From assembly GCA_964449275.1 (NCBI GenBank), contig CAYVAM010000001.1, positions 1 through 64,000 of the forward strand: DNA of 64,000 nt, given 5' to 3'. Origin of the DNA: JAUVZF01 sp964449275 (GTDB taxonomy: Bacteria; Planctomycetota; Phycisphaerae; FEN-1346). A program made the translations under genes and the position numbers. The notes beneath the pieces were generated by a model, which was not told the origin of the DNA, did not search any database, and was given only the letters and a program-made list of their open reading frames with translations. Numbering within the stretch: position 1 is the stretch's first letter; each line of letters begins with the position of its first letter. Below, piece after piece: positions 39,984 to 48,764 of this stretch.

Positions 39984-41273
39984 ATGAAGACCGCAGGCGC
40001 CAAACACTTCAGCCGGAGACAGTTCTTGCGGGGGGCTGTGGCAGCGGCAGGCGGGGTCCTGGCGGCGCCGTATGTCATTCCGGGCGCCGCCCTGGGCAAC
40101 AGCGGCGCCGTGGCTCCCAGCGAACAGATTACGCTGGGCGGCATCGGCATCGGCAACAGGGGTTCGTATGACCTGGGATGCTTCCTGCGGGAACCGGACG
40201 TGCGGTTCCTGGCCGTCTGCGACGTGAAAGACGCCCGCCGCAAGGCCGTCAAGAAAATGGCCGACTCGAAATACGGCAACGAGGACTGCGCCATGTATCG
40301 CGATTTCCGCGAACTGCTGGCCCGGCCCGACATCGATGCCGTGCTCATCGCCACGGGGCCGAACTGGCACGCGACGGCCGCGATTACGGCGGCCAAGGCC
40401 GGAAAGGACGTGTATTGCGAGAAGCCCTGCACGAAGAACATCGTGCAGAGCCTGATGCTGGCCGAGACCTTCCGCCGCACGGGGCGCGTGTTCCAGGGCG
40501 GCATGCAGCGGCGGAACCTGCCCCACGTCGCGCTGGCGGTCGAGTTGGCCCGCACCGGGAAACTCGGCAAACTCCATACCGTCCACGCCCATCCGGGCGG
40601 CATGGGAACCGGAAGCAGCGGCTGGCTGCCGGCCCAACCCGAACCGCCCAAGGAAGAGGTGGACTGGGACCTCTACCTCGGGCCTGCGGCCTGGCGGCCG
40701 TTCAACCGGCGGCTGCTGAACGGGTTCAACTTCGAGAAAGGCGGCGGACTGGTAGGCGGCGGCGTGCTGGAATGGGGGTCCCATTGCGTGGACCTCTGCC
40801 AGTGGGCCAACGATGCCGACGAGACGGCGCCGGTCGAATACGAGCCCCCGGTCGGCGGCCAGGCGGTTGCCCACTACGCCAACGGCGTGAAACTGGTGCT
40901 ACGCGGAGGAGGCTGGCTCGGGCTCGGTTCATGCCCGGTCCGGTTCGAGGGAGACACCGGCTGGGTCGAGACGGGCGATAACGGCGACATGGTCGCCAGT
41001 TCGCCCGCGTTGCTGGCCGCAAGGGGCGCCAAGGTCGGCGGTTACCCGGCGAACAACCACATCCGCGACTTCCTCAACTGTGTGAAGACACGGGGGCTGC
41101 CCCGGGCCAACCACGACGTGACCTGTCACACCCACATTGCCTGCCATGCCGCAGGCATCGCCATATTCCTGAAGCGCAAGGTCACGCTTGATCCCAAGAC
41201 GTACAGGTTCGTCGGTGACGAGGAAGCGAACCGGTTGCGGTCGGAGGCGCTGCGCGAACCGTGGCGGCTCTAG
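39984..41273 (+). CDS. Tat-exported Gfo/Idh/MocA family oxidoreductase
   Basis: A 429-residue NAD(P)-dependent sugar or polyol oxidoreductase. The N terminus has a Tat signal (FSRRQFLRGAVAAAGG). The Rossmann loop is GGIGIGNRGSYD, and the family lysine lies in YCEKPCTKN (Glu146-Lys147-Pro148). The substrate domain carries EWGSHCVDLCQWA. Tat export with bound cofactor is common for planctomycete members and suggests a periplasmic role in sugar conversion. AGGAGGAGACGAGCG precedes ATG 39984; the frame is open 42 codons further upstream. It is followed after 46 bases by the HEAT-repeat gene, probably in one operon. Confidence 0.9.
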   Translation: MKTAGAKHFSRRQFLRGAVAAAGGVLAAPYVIPGAALGNSGAVAPSEQITLGGIGIGNRGSYDLGCFLREPDVRFLAVCDVKDARRKAVKKMADSKYGNEDCAMYRDFRELLARPDIDAVLIATGPNWHATAAITAAKAGKDVYCEKPCTKNIVQSLMLAETFRRTGRVFQGGMQRRNLPHVALAVELARTGKLGKLHTVHAHPGGMGTGSSGWLPAQPEPPKEEVDWDLYLGPAAWRPFNRRLLNGFNFEKGGGLVGGGVLEWGSHCVDLCQWANDADETAPVEYEPPVGGQAVAHYANGVKLVLRGGGWLGLGSCPVRFEGDTGWVETGDNGDMVASSPALLAARGAKVGGYPANNHIRDFLNCVKTRGLPRANHDVTCHTHIACHAAGIAIFLKRKVTLDPKTYRFVGDEEANRLRSEALREPWRL

Positions 41274-41319
41274 GATCGGGTATCCCGGAAGAAACCACCT
41301 GCCTGCGAGGAGAATGACG

Positions 41320-43767
41320 ATGTTCAGGATTCGGTCTTTCGCATTGTGTGCCGCTTTCGCCGCGTCGGTCCTCTGCGCGATGGCTGCCGGCCGCGCCTCG
41401 GCCGCCGCCGACAAGAATGCCGCCGACCAGAGGCAGCGCAAACTCATCGGCGTGCTCCAGTCCGACGGGCCGCCCCAGGACAAGGCCATCACCTGCAAAC
41501 AACTGGCCATCTATGGGAACGAGGAAGCCGTCCCGGCGCTGGCGGCGCTCCTGCCGGACAAGGAACTTGCGTCGTGGGCGCGAATCGCCTTAGAGGCCAT
41601 TCCCGGTCCGGCCGCCGATGAGGCGCTGCGCGAGGCGATGGGCAAGGTAAAGGGCAGGCTGCTCGTCGGCGTGATCAACTCGATCGGCGTGCGGCGCGAC
41701 GCCAAGGCCGTCGGCGGGCTCGTCGAGAGGCTCAAGGACGCCGACGAGGACGTGGCGTCGGCTGCGGCCGCGGCCTTGGGCCGCATCGGCGGCCCTGCTG
41801 CTGCCAAGGCCCTGGAGCCGTTGCTGGCCACCGCGCCGGCCGCGGTCCGCTCGACGGTGGCGGAGGGCTGCATCCTGTGCGCGGAACGGTTCCTCGCCGG
41901 CGGCAATCGCAACGAAGCCGTGAGGTTGTACGACACCGTCCGCAAGGCGGACGTGCCCAAGCAGAGAGTGCTCGAGGCGACCCGCGGGACCATTCTCGCC
42001 CGCCGGGCCGCCGGCGTGCCGCTGCTGGTCGAACAACTCAGGTCGACCGACAAGGCGTTTTTCGGCATCGGGCTTCGCACGGCCCGCGAACTGCCCGGCC
42101 CCGAAGCGACCGAGGCCCTGGCGGCCGAACTGGCGGGCGCGGCGTCGGACCGGCAGGCCCTGATGCTCCTCGCCCTGGCCGACCGCGGCGACGCCAAGGC
42201 GCTGCCCGCCGTGCTCAAGGCAGTAAAGAGCGGCGCGGTTCACGTGCGGACGGCGGCCATGAGGGCGCTCGAACGCTTCGCCGACGCCTCGTGCGTGCCG
42301 GTGCTCCTGGATGCCGCGCTCGATGAGAATGCCCAACTGGCTCAAACGGCCAAGGCGACGCTGGCAAGGCTGCCCGGCCGGGACGTGGACGCGGACCTTG
42401 CGGCCCGCCTGCCGAAAGAGACGGGCAGGAAACGCCAGGTCCTCATCGAAGTTGCAGGGCAGCGACGCATCGAGGCGGCCCTTCCCGCCATGGTGCGGTG
42501 CGCCGAAGACCCCGATACGGGGGTCCGCCGCGCCGCCGTTGACGCCATCGGCACCATCGGCGGCGCCAAGCAGGCCGCCGACCTCGTGAGGGTCCTTCAG
42601 AAGACCGCCGACCCCAAGGAGCAGGCGGGCATCGAGAAGGCGCTCATGGCGATCGGCGGCCGCGCGGGCACGGCGTGCGGCCAGTACCTGATGCCCCTTG
42701 CCAGGAGCGGCGCGCCCGCCCTTCGCGTGATCGGGCTGCATGCCCTGGGCTGCGCGGGCGGGCCCGATGCCCTGGCCGCCGTCACGTCAGCGATCGACGA
42801 CACCGATGAGACCGTCCAGGATGAAGCGGTGCGCACCTTGTCGACCTGGCCCAGCCGGTGGCCGGAGGACGACGGCGTGGCCGAACCGCTTCTGGCCCTG
42901 GCCAAGTCCGCCAGGAAAGCGCCGCACCGGGTCCTGGCGCTCCGCGGTTACCTCCAGTGCATCCAGGCAACCCGGAAACTCAAGGACGACGAGAGGCTGG
43001 CCAAGGTCCGCGAGATCCTGCCGCTGATCACGCGGCCCGAGGACAAGAAACTCATGCTGGCCAGCCTGGCCAAGTTCCCTCACCCCGGCGCCCTGAAGAT
43101 CGTGGAACCGCTGCTCAAGGAAGAGGCCGTCCGTGCCGAGGCCGAACTGGCCATGCTCAAGATCGCCCAGGGAATCGCCGGATCGAACCGCCAGGAGGCC
43201 CGGGCCGCCGCCGACATGCTCAGGACGCAGGCCAAGAACCCCGCCGTCCGCAAGCGGGCCGCACAGGTCATCCGGCAGATGGAGAAGTTCGAGGACTACG
43301 TGACGGCCTGGCAGGTCAGCGGCCCGTACATCAAGGGCAGCGCGTTCGACACCGCCTATCCGCCGGAGAAGGATCCCGCCAAGGCCCAGTGGAAGGTTCT
43401 GCCGCCCGGCGGGGCCAAGCAGCCCTGGATGATGGACCTCTCGGCCGCCCTTGGCGGCGAGAGCCGCGCGTGCTACGTCCGTACCTATGTCCACTGCGAC
43501 ACCGAGCGGCGTGCCCGCCTCGAGTTCGGCGTCGATGACGGCAGCAAGGTCTGGCTCAATGGGAAACTGGTGCACGCCGACGGGGCAGGCGGGGCCGCCA
43601 TCCCCGGCGAGCACAAGGTGCCTGTCGCCCTGCGAAAAGGCTGGAACGCCCTGATGCTGAAGATCAGCCAGGACACCGGCCCGTGGGAGTTCTGCGTCCG
43701 CATCCGCGGCGCCGACGGCGGAAAACTCGACGGCCTCAAGGTGCAGCCGCTGCCTCCCGCCGACTGA
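41320..43767 (+). CDS. Exported HEAT-repeat protein with C-terminal PA14/jelly-roll-like domain
   Basis: An 815-residue protein. A signal peptide ends near AGRASA. Residues ~35-640 are repeated two-helix HEAT units with signatures such as DEDVASAAAAALGRIG and DPDTGVRRAAVDAIGTIGGA. Residues ~665-815 form a beta domain (VTAWQVSGPYIKG, then DDGSKVWLNGKLVHADG), like modules that bind glycans in planctomycete proteins. It is probably a scaffold or adaptor in the periplasm or on the surface. ATG 41320 is preferred, with GAGGAGA seven bases upstream; the in-frame ATG at 41314 is too close. Confidence 0.85.
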   Translation: MFRIRSFALCAAFAASVLCAMAAGRASAAADKNAADQRQRKLIGVLQSDGPPQDKAITCKQLAIYGNEEAVPALAALLPDKELASWARIALEAIPGPAADEALREAMGKVKGRLLVGVINSIGVRRDAKAVGGLVERLKDADEDVASAAAAALGRIGGPAAAKALEPLLATAPAAVRSTVAEGCILCAERFLAGGNRNEAVRLYDTVRKADVPKQRVLEATRGTILARRAAGVPLLVEQLRSTDKAFFGIGLRTARELPGPEATEALAAELAGAASDRQALMLLALADRGDAKALPAVLKAVKSGAVHVRTAAMRALERFADASCVPVLLDAALDENAQLAQTAKATLARLPGRDVDADLAARLPKETGRKRQVLIEVAGQRRIEAALPAMVRCAEDPDTGVRRAAVDAIGTIGGAKQAADLVRVLQKTADPKEQAGIEKALMAIGGRAGTACGQYLMPLARSGAPALRVIGLHALGCAGGPDALAAVTSAIDDTDETVQDEAVRTLSTWPSRWPEDDGVAEPLLALAKSARKAPHRVLALRGYLQCIQATRKLKDDERLAKVREILPLITRPEDKKLMLASLAKFPHPGALKIVEPLLKEEAVRAEAELAMLKIAQGIAGSNRQEARAAADMLRTQAKNPAVRKRAAQVIRQMEKFEDYVTAWQVSGPYIKGSAFDTAYPPEKDPAKAQWKVLPPGGAKQPWMMDLSAALGGESRACYVRTYVHCDTERRARLEFGVDDGSKVWLNGKLVHADGAGGAAIPGEHKVPVALRKGWNALMLKISQDTGPWEFCVRIRGADGGKLDGLKVQPLPPAD

Positions 43768-43978
43768 CCCGCCGGCGCCGCCGGGCGGCCCACGGAAACC
43801 GCCGCCTGGGCCCGCGTCGCCCTCAGCGATCTGCCGCGAAAGGGTGAGACGGCGGAGTTTCGGGCCGATGACTTTCCATTCCTCATCGCCGGCGCGGATC
43901 TGGGCCTTGGCTTCGGCCAGATGAAGATGCGCCGCGAGTTCCCCGGCCTCCGACTGCTGCTGCCTGTATCGGCGGACG

Positions 43979-44407
43979 ATGCTGGAGGACCTTCGCCTGC
44001 CGGACGGCGAACTGTACGATGAGGATTTCTTCGCCTACGCCGACGAGGCCGACGTGGGCTGGCGGGCCCGGCGGCTGGGATGGAAAAGCCTGTACGAGCC
44101 CTCGGCCTTGGTGTACCATCATCAGGTGGCCCCCTCGGGCAGCGTGAGTCCGCTGCTGGTCCGGCTGGTGGAGCGGAACCGCATCTGGGTGGCCGTCAAG
44201 AACTTCCCGACTTGGCTCCTCGCCTGCGGGGTGGCGTGGTTGGTGTGGCGGACATTCCGGCAGGTGTGGGGTGGCCTGACGCGCCGGGGCCGGGCCGGTT
44301 GGGCGTCGGGCGGCTCCGGGAGGTCTTCCGCCGGTTCGGCATCGCCGCACGCGACATCGCTCTGCGGGACTAAGCAGGAGCAAGGAAATCTTTCCGAACA
44401 GCGGTAG
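43979..44407 (+). pseudogene. Truncated GT2 glycosyltransferase, C-terminal fragment
   Basis: The frame opens with LYRRTMLEDLRLPDGELYDE, then DFFAYADEADVGWRARRLGW, the C-terminal half of the GT2 catalytic domain ('DEDFF.Y.ED.DL.wR...G') with the acid Asp/Glu region. It continues with the usual HHQ and RNRIWVAVKNFP segments. The N-terminal nucleotide-binding half is absent: a stop codon lies 19 codons upstream and sequence before 43949 does not match. The last dozen codons lie within the hairpin element at 44370. It is probably a relic at the edge of the glycan locus. The stretch 43768-43948 is unassigned. Confidence 0.65.
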
Positions 44408-44543
44408 CGCCGGGGTTTATCCCCGGCGCGGAACCGCCGTCGGCCTGACTATCCGGCCGCCGGGCATGAAGCCCGGCGCTACGGACTTGGGTGCACGCCA
44501 AGTCAGCCGCCGAATTCGGATTGACTTCATCGCTCCTGCTTAG
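44370..44543. mobile_element. MITE-like element with 12 bp terminal inverted repeats (family A core, reversed)
   Basis: CTAAGCAGGAGC (44370-44381) and GCTCCTGCTTAG (44532-44543) are perfect inverted repeats. Inside is the family A core in reverse order: CGCCGGGG-TTTAT-CCCCGGCG followed by CCGGGC-ATGAA-GCCCGG. It separates the truncated GT2 gene from the aminotransferase gene and has no coding capacity. Confidence 0.65.
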
Positions 44544-44598
44544 CCATGCCGGCCATTTGGCCGCCGTGCTTGCGCAGCGCGTTTCTAAGGATATATAC

Positions 44599-45720
44599 AT
44601 GACCATCCCCGTCTTTCGGCCGAGTTACGGCGAGGGCGAGTTCGAGGCGGTCCGCGAGGTCCTGGCCTCCGGCTGGGTGGGTCTGGGTCCGAAGACCGCC
44701 GAGTTTGAGAAACGCTTCGCCGAGTATCTGGGCGTGCCCGACGCCGTCGCCTTGAACAGCGGGACGGCGGCCCTGCACTTGGCAATGATCCTGGCCGACG
44801 TCCGGGACCATGAGGTCATCACCACGCCGGTGACCTTCGTCTCGACCAACCACGCCATCCTGTACTGCGGCGGCGAGCCGGTCTTCGCCGATGTCGAACC
44901 GGACACCGCCAACATCGACCCGGAGAGCGTCTCGCGCCTCGTGACCGACCGCACCCGGGCCGTCGTCTGCATGCACTACGGCGGCCGGCCGTGCAAGATG
45001 GATGCCCTGACGGCAATTGCCCGCGAGCACGACCTGGTGCTGATCGAGGACGCCGCCCACGGCTGCGGTGGGCAATGGCATGGGCAGAAACTCGGCACCA
45101 TCGGCGACTATGGGTGCTTCAGTTTCCACGCCGTCAAGAACCTTGCCACCGGCGAGGGCGGCATGATCGTGACCGGCAATCCCGAAGAGGTGGTCCGACT
45201 CCGCCGCCTACGATGGCTCGGCATCACCAAAGATACCTGGAGCCGCGAGACCTTCACCCAGTACTCCTGGTACTACACGGTCGAGGAGGTCGGCTACAAG
45301 TACCACATGCACGATATCTCGGCAGCGATCGGGTTGGTGCAACTGGCTCGGCTGCCGGACCTGAACGCACGCCGCGCCCAACTGGCCAAGCGGTACGACG
45401 AGGCGCTGGCGGGGCTGGACTGGATCCGGCGCCCCGTTGTCGAGCCCGACACGAAGCCCGCCTGGCACAACTACGCCATCCAGACCGACCACCGCGACGC
45501 CCTGAACCTGTACCTGGCTGAGCGCGGTATCTCGACCGGCGTCCACTACATCCCCAGCAACCACTACGAGATGTACAAGGCGTGCCGGGGCGAGACGCCT
45601 GTGGCCGAGGCCCTCTGGAAGCGGCTGCTCACCCTGCCGCTGTACCCGGACCTGACGGATGAGGACTTCGAGCGGGTTGTCGCCGCGATCGGCGACTTCG
45701 GCCGGGAACAGGGTCTTTAG
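44599..45720 (+). CDS. DegT/DnrJ/EryC1/StrS family sugar aminotransferase
   Basis: PLP-dependent transamination of a nucleotide keto-sugar, giving an amino sugar for surface glycan. The 373-residue product shows ALNSGTAALHLAM, the EDAAHGCGG segment with the PLP-binding Asp, and Lys180 in FSFHAVKNLATGEGG, the Schiff-base lysine. GVHYIPSNHYEMYK near the C terminus is also typical. ATG 44599 follows CTAAGG; the frame is open to 44491 within repeat sequence. It begins a plus-strand trio with a methyltransferase and a FemAB-like protein. Confidence 0.93.
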   Translation: MTIPVFRPSYGEGEFEAVREVLASGWVGLGPKTAEFEKRFAEYLGVPDAVALNSGTAALHLAMILADVRDHEVITTPVTFVSTNHAILYCGGEPVFADVEPDTANIDPESVSRLVTDRTRAVVCMHYGGRPCKMDALTAIAREHDLVLIEDAAHGCGGQWHGQKLGTIGDYGCFSFHAVKNLATGEGGMIVTGNPEEVVRLRRLRWLGITKDTWSRETFTQYSWYYTVEEVGYKYHMHDISAAIGLVQLARLPDLNARRAQLAKRYDEALAGLDWIRRPVVEPDTKPAWHNYAIQTDHRDALNLYLAERGISTGVHYIPSNHYEMYKACRGETPVAEALWKRLLTLPLYPDLTDEDFERVVAAIGDFGREQGL

Positions 45721-45775
45721 TCCCTGAGACCCGAGCCGCGACCGTAAGGTGTGGCGCATCCCTGCAAGCGCTGTC

Positions 45776-46738
45776 ATGCTGACCGAAGCGAAGCATCTCG
45801 CCTGCATCCTGTGCGGTCGGCCCGGCGAACCGCGGTTCGAGAAGGCCGATAAGTTCCCTCCGCGCGAGCGGTTCCAGGTGGTCCGCTGCCCGGCGTGCGG
45901 GCTTCAATGGGTCAGCCCCCGGCCGGAATCGGAGGATCTGGCCCGCTACTACCCTGAGACGTACAGTTGGAAGCCCCCGGCTGAGGCGGAAACCGAGTCC
46001 GCCGTCCACCGCCTGGAACGCGGGTACCGGTTTCACCTGCTGCGGTTTGAGTTGCGGCAACTCCTCCGCCATGCGAACCTCTCGCCCGGCAACGCGGTGC
46101 TGGACGTCGGCTGCTCGTCCGGCGATCGGCTCCTGGTCATGCGGGGGGCGGGCCTGGAGCCGGCGGGTGTGGAACTCGGGCCGGCCGCCGATTACGCCCG
46201 CGAGCGGCTGGGCCTGGACGTCCGACGGGGCACCCTGCCGGAGGCCGGCTTCGAGGCGGGCCGATTCCACGCCGTCACGCTCTACAACGTGCTGGAGCAC
46301 CTGCCGGACCCGCGGGCCGTGCTGGCCGAGGCCCGCCGCCTCCTGGTTCCCGGCGGTCGGCTGGTCATCCAGGTGCCCAATGCGCGGAGCCTTCAGGCCC
46401 GGCTCCTCGGCCGGCGGTGGGCGGCGGTGGACGTGCCGAGGGATCTGTTCTACTGGACGCCCGCCCTTCTGGGCCGGCTTCTGGAGACGGAGGGTTTTCA
46501 GGTGACGCGGGTGGTCCATCGGACGAGCCTGCTGCACCCGCCGACCGCGGCGGTGAGCCTGGTTCCGTGGGCAGACCCGCAGCGGTTCTGGGCGGCGGAG
46601 GCGGGCGGCAGCGCCGCCGGCGGCCTCGCGCGCCGGCTCGTGTGGGCCGCCGTCACGGTGGCGGTGATGGGGCCGGCGTGGGTGGAGTCCGCCCTCGGCG
46701 CCTCGGCCATTCCCACCGCCTTTGCGCGGAAAGGATGA
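45776..46738 (+). CDS. Class I SAM-dependent methyltransferase with N-terminal zinc-ribbon-like segment
   Basis: About 320 residues. The N terminus has two Cys pairs, CILCGRPG and CPACGLQWVSPRP, typical of methyltransferases in sugar clusters. LDVGCSSGDRLL is motif I, YNVLEHLPDP is the motif around the active site, and LLVPGGRLVIQVPN follows. The C-terminal region contains hydrophobic segments (VTVAVMGPAWVESAL) that may touch the membrane. The start is uncertain: ATG 45776 has no clear ribosome binding site, and GTG 45749 is an alternative. It lies between the aminotransferase and FemAB-like genes and may methylate a sugar. Confidence 0.82.
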   Translation: MLTEAKHLACILCGRPGEPRFEKADKFPPRERFQVVRCPACGLQWVSPRPESEDLARYYPETYSWKPPAEAETESAVHRLERGYRFHLLRFELRQLLRHANLSPGNAVLDVGCSSGDRLLVMRGAGLEPAGVELGPAADYARERLGLDVRRGTLPEAGFEAGRFHAVTLYNVLEHLPDPRAVLAEARRLLVPGGRLVIQVPNARSLQARLLGRRWAAVDVPRDLFYWTPALLGRLLETEGFQVTRVVHRTSLLHPPTAAVSLVPWADPQRFWAAEAGGSAAGGLARRLVWAAVTVAVMGPAWVESALGASAIPTAFARKG

Positions 46739-46828
46739 CCTGCCGGGGCGGCGAGTCGGCTCGCGCGCGGCCGTCCGGAGCGCAGACGTTCTTACTGTCA
46801 GAATGTCCGCACGGAAGGAAATCGGGAC

Positions 46829-47836
46829 ATGAGCGAGTGGCAGATTCTCAATGCCACGGACGGTTGTGTGGAGGCGGTCTCGCGTCTGCGGGGCGCCACC
46901 ATTTTCTACTCGACGCGTTGGGCGCGGGTGCTGGCCCGGGGATTCGGCTGCCCCGTCCGGGTGGTGGCGTTGGTGGAGCCTGGTGGACGGTTTTCAGCGG
47001 CCCTGCCGGCCTGTTTGCTGAAGATGGGCCCCATTCGCATGCTGTACGGTGTGTTCCCGAAGGGGAACTTCGTCGGCGACGCCGGGGCGGTTGCGGAACA
47101 CATCAATGGGCTCGAGGAGATCTTCCGCCGGGAGGGCCTGCACGCGGTCCGGGTCATCGCCTGCGAGGATGCCCTCATCCGGGGTCTGCCCGGGGCCTCG
47201 CGGGCGCGGCAGATGCGGCACGTGCTGAGGATCGACGGCCGGTCGGCCGAGCAGATTTGGCGCGATTACCCCAAGAAGATCCGCCGGGACGTCCGCGTGC
47301 CGATGAAGGCCGGCTACGTGACCCGGCCGATGCGGCGGGAGGAGTTTCCGACGTTCCACAGGATGATGGGCGAGGTGTTTGTCCGCAACGCCGCCGCCAC
47401 CGGGCCCCCGCCCGAGTTTTATGAGGCCGTCTGGGACGAGATGGTCGGCGACGGAACGGCCGAGTTCATCGTGGCCGACAAGGACGGCGACGCGCACGCC
47501 GCGGTCGTTGCCATCCACGACGGGCCGACCACCTACTACTTTGCCGGGTGCAGTTGGACCGGTTCGATGCGCGATGGGGTGAACGACCTGACGGTCCACG
47601 CGATGATTGCCTCGGCTGCCCGCCGGGGGGCTGAGCGGGTCGATATGCTCTCCAGTGATGCACGCCACGTCGGCCTGATTCGGTTCAAGGCCAAGTGGGG
47701 GGCCGACCAGTGGCCGTTCGACATCCTGGAATGGTGGTTCGCGCCGCTCCGCCATCTTCTCTGGAAGACCGGCATGGCGGTGGCGGGCACGCGCGCCGGA
47801 GCGGCCCTGATCCGCCGGCTTCGCGGACAGAGGTAG
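46829..47836 (+). CDS. FemAB/GNAT-like acyltransferase
   Basis: A 335-residue protein of the FemAB-related (acetyltransferase 6) type. YSTRWARVLARGFGCPVRV, YPKKIRRDVRVPMKAGY and the C-terminal YYFAGCSWTGSMRDGVNDL plus GLIRFKAKWGA fit the double GNAT fold seen in exopolysaccharide clusters. It could acylate an amino sugar made by the DegT enzyme upstream, which would make the three plus-strand genes a small modification operon. AAGGAAATCGGGAC precedes the ATG. Peptidyl transfer as in peptidoglycan FemA is a possible alternative. Confidence 0.8.
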   Translation: MSEWQILNATDGCVEAVSRLRGATIFYSTRWARVLARGFGCPVRVVALVEPGGRFSAALPACLLKMGPIRMLYGVFPKGNFVGDAGAVAEHINGLEEIFRREGLHAVRVIACEDALIRGLPGASRARQMRHVLRIDGRSAEQIWRDYPKKIRRDVRVPMKAGYVTRPMRREEFPTFHRMMGEVFVRNAAATGPPPEFYEAVWDEMVGDGTAEFIVADKDGDAHAAVVAIHDGPTTYYFAGCSWTGSMRDGVNDLTVHAMIASAARRGAERVDMLSSDARHVGLIRFKAKWGADQWPFDILEWWFAPLRHLLWKTGMAVAGTRAGAALIRRLRGQR

Positions 47837-47860
47837 ATATGCCGTTGCCGGCCCGCGTTT

Positions 47861-47940
47861 CGCGCGGTGGGTCTCCGCGCCCACCGCGTGCAAAAGGGCA
47901 TTTGTCGGGCTGCGCGGCGGGTACGGAGACCCGCCGCGCA
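47861..47940. repeat. Two family B GC hairpins between convergent genes
   Basis: GCGGTGGG pairs with CCCACCGC in 47861-47890. TGCGCGGCGGGT (47911-47922) pairs exactly with ACCCGCCGCGCA (47929-47940). The second stem repeats the one at 22768-22797. They lie between the FemAB-like gene and the end of the minus-strand operon and may terminate both. Confidence 0.7.
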
Positions 47941-47998
47941 CGACGTAGCATTGCAGCATTAGGTGCGCCGTTGCCGGCCGACACCCCCGTCCTGCGCG

Positions 47999-48748
47999 TC
48001 AGCGCTTCCGGAGCCGCCAGAACGTGTGGCTCCGCAGCGGACGGGGCGTCAGGCGGACCGCCCAGCGATGCAGCCACTCCAGCAGCCGCGTCATCCGGGG
48101 GCCGGTCGGCCACCGCCAGCGGCGAAGCAGAAACGTGGCGATGGCAGGGAGCGGCATCGTGTGGTCGTAGGCAAGACGGGCGATCGCCAGACCCGGTACC
48201 GAGGCGACGACCCGGCGGACGGCCCGCGGGCTGGTGTTCAGTATGCCCCGCTCCGGCGGGCGGACCCAGGCGAACATCCGCTGGTACGGGTTCCAGGGGT
48301 TCGGCTCGATGATGGCGACCTCGCCCCCCGTCTCCAGGACGCGGGCCATCTCGCACAGGGCAGGGCGGATCGCGTCCCGGCCCAGATGGTGCAGCACTCC
48401 CATGCAGCAGACGCGGTCGAATGCCCCGTCGGCGAACGGCAGGCGGGTGACATCGGCCACGGCCAGTCGGCGGCCGGGCCGCTTCCGGCCCTCGCGGACC
48501 AGGGCCTCCGAGAGGTCGATGCCGACGTAGTCGGCCGCGCCGGCCCGGAGGGCGGCCTCGCCCACGCCGCAGCCCACGTCGAGGATTCGGCTTCCCCCGT
48601 GAAACATGCAGCGGTAGCGGCGTTCGGCAAGCCGGGCCACATAGCCCTGACCGAATCGCCAGCGCACCAGGGCGGCGTCGCGGTCGGAGAACCGGCTGAA
48701 CCGTTCCTCGGAGGAACAGGTGGTCTGGTCGACAGCGTCGGCGTCCAT
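47999..48748 (-). CDS. Class I SAM-dependent methyltransferase
   Basis: A 249-residue protein, the last gene of the ten-gene minus-strand operon. RILDVGCGVGEAALRAGAAD is motif I, YVGIDLSEALVREG motif II, and DRVCCMGVLHHLGRDAI with VLETGGEVAIIEPNPWNPY cover motifs III and IV. The tail is basic and helix-rich (MTRLLEWLHRWAVRLTPRP), possibly membrane-associated. It starts 16 bases after the flippase stop codon. The target may be a lipid-linked sugar; it cannot be read from sequence. Confidence 0.85.
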   Translation of the reverse strand: MDADAVDQTTCSSEERFSRFSDRDAALVRWRFGQGYVARLAERRYRCMFHGGSRILDVGCGVGEAALRAGAADYVGIDLSEALVREGRKRPGRRLAVADVTRLPFADGAFDRVCCMGVLHHLGRDAIRPALCEMARVLETGGEVAIIEPNPWNPYQRMFAWVRPPERGILNTSPRAVRRVVASVPGLAIARLAYDHTMPLPAIATFLLRRWRWPTGPRMTRLLEWLHRWAVRLTPRPLRSHTFWRLRKR

Positions 48749-48764
48749 AGGAACCCGGCGTCTT

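Noticed and set aside
39434..40651. Minus-strand frame passing through the tRNA antisense
   Set aside because: Its C terminus is the well-known translation of antisense tRNA sequence, and most of it is opposite the Gfo/Idh/MocA gene.
43768..43948. Possible remnant ORF between the HEAT gene and the GT2 fragment
   Set aside because: Both strands give plausible-looking short stretches (ARVALSDLPRKGETAEFRAD on plus) but none extends or matches a family I can name.
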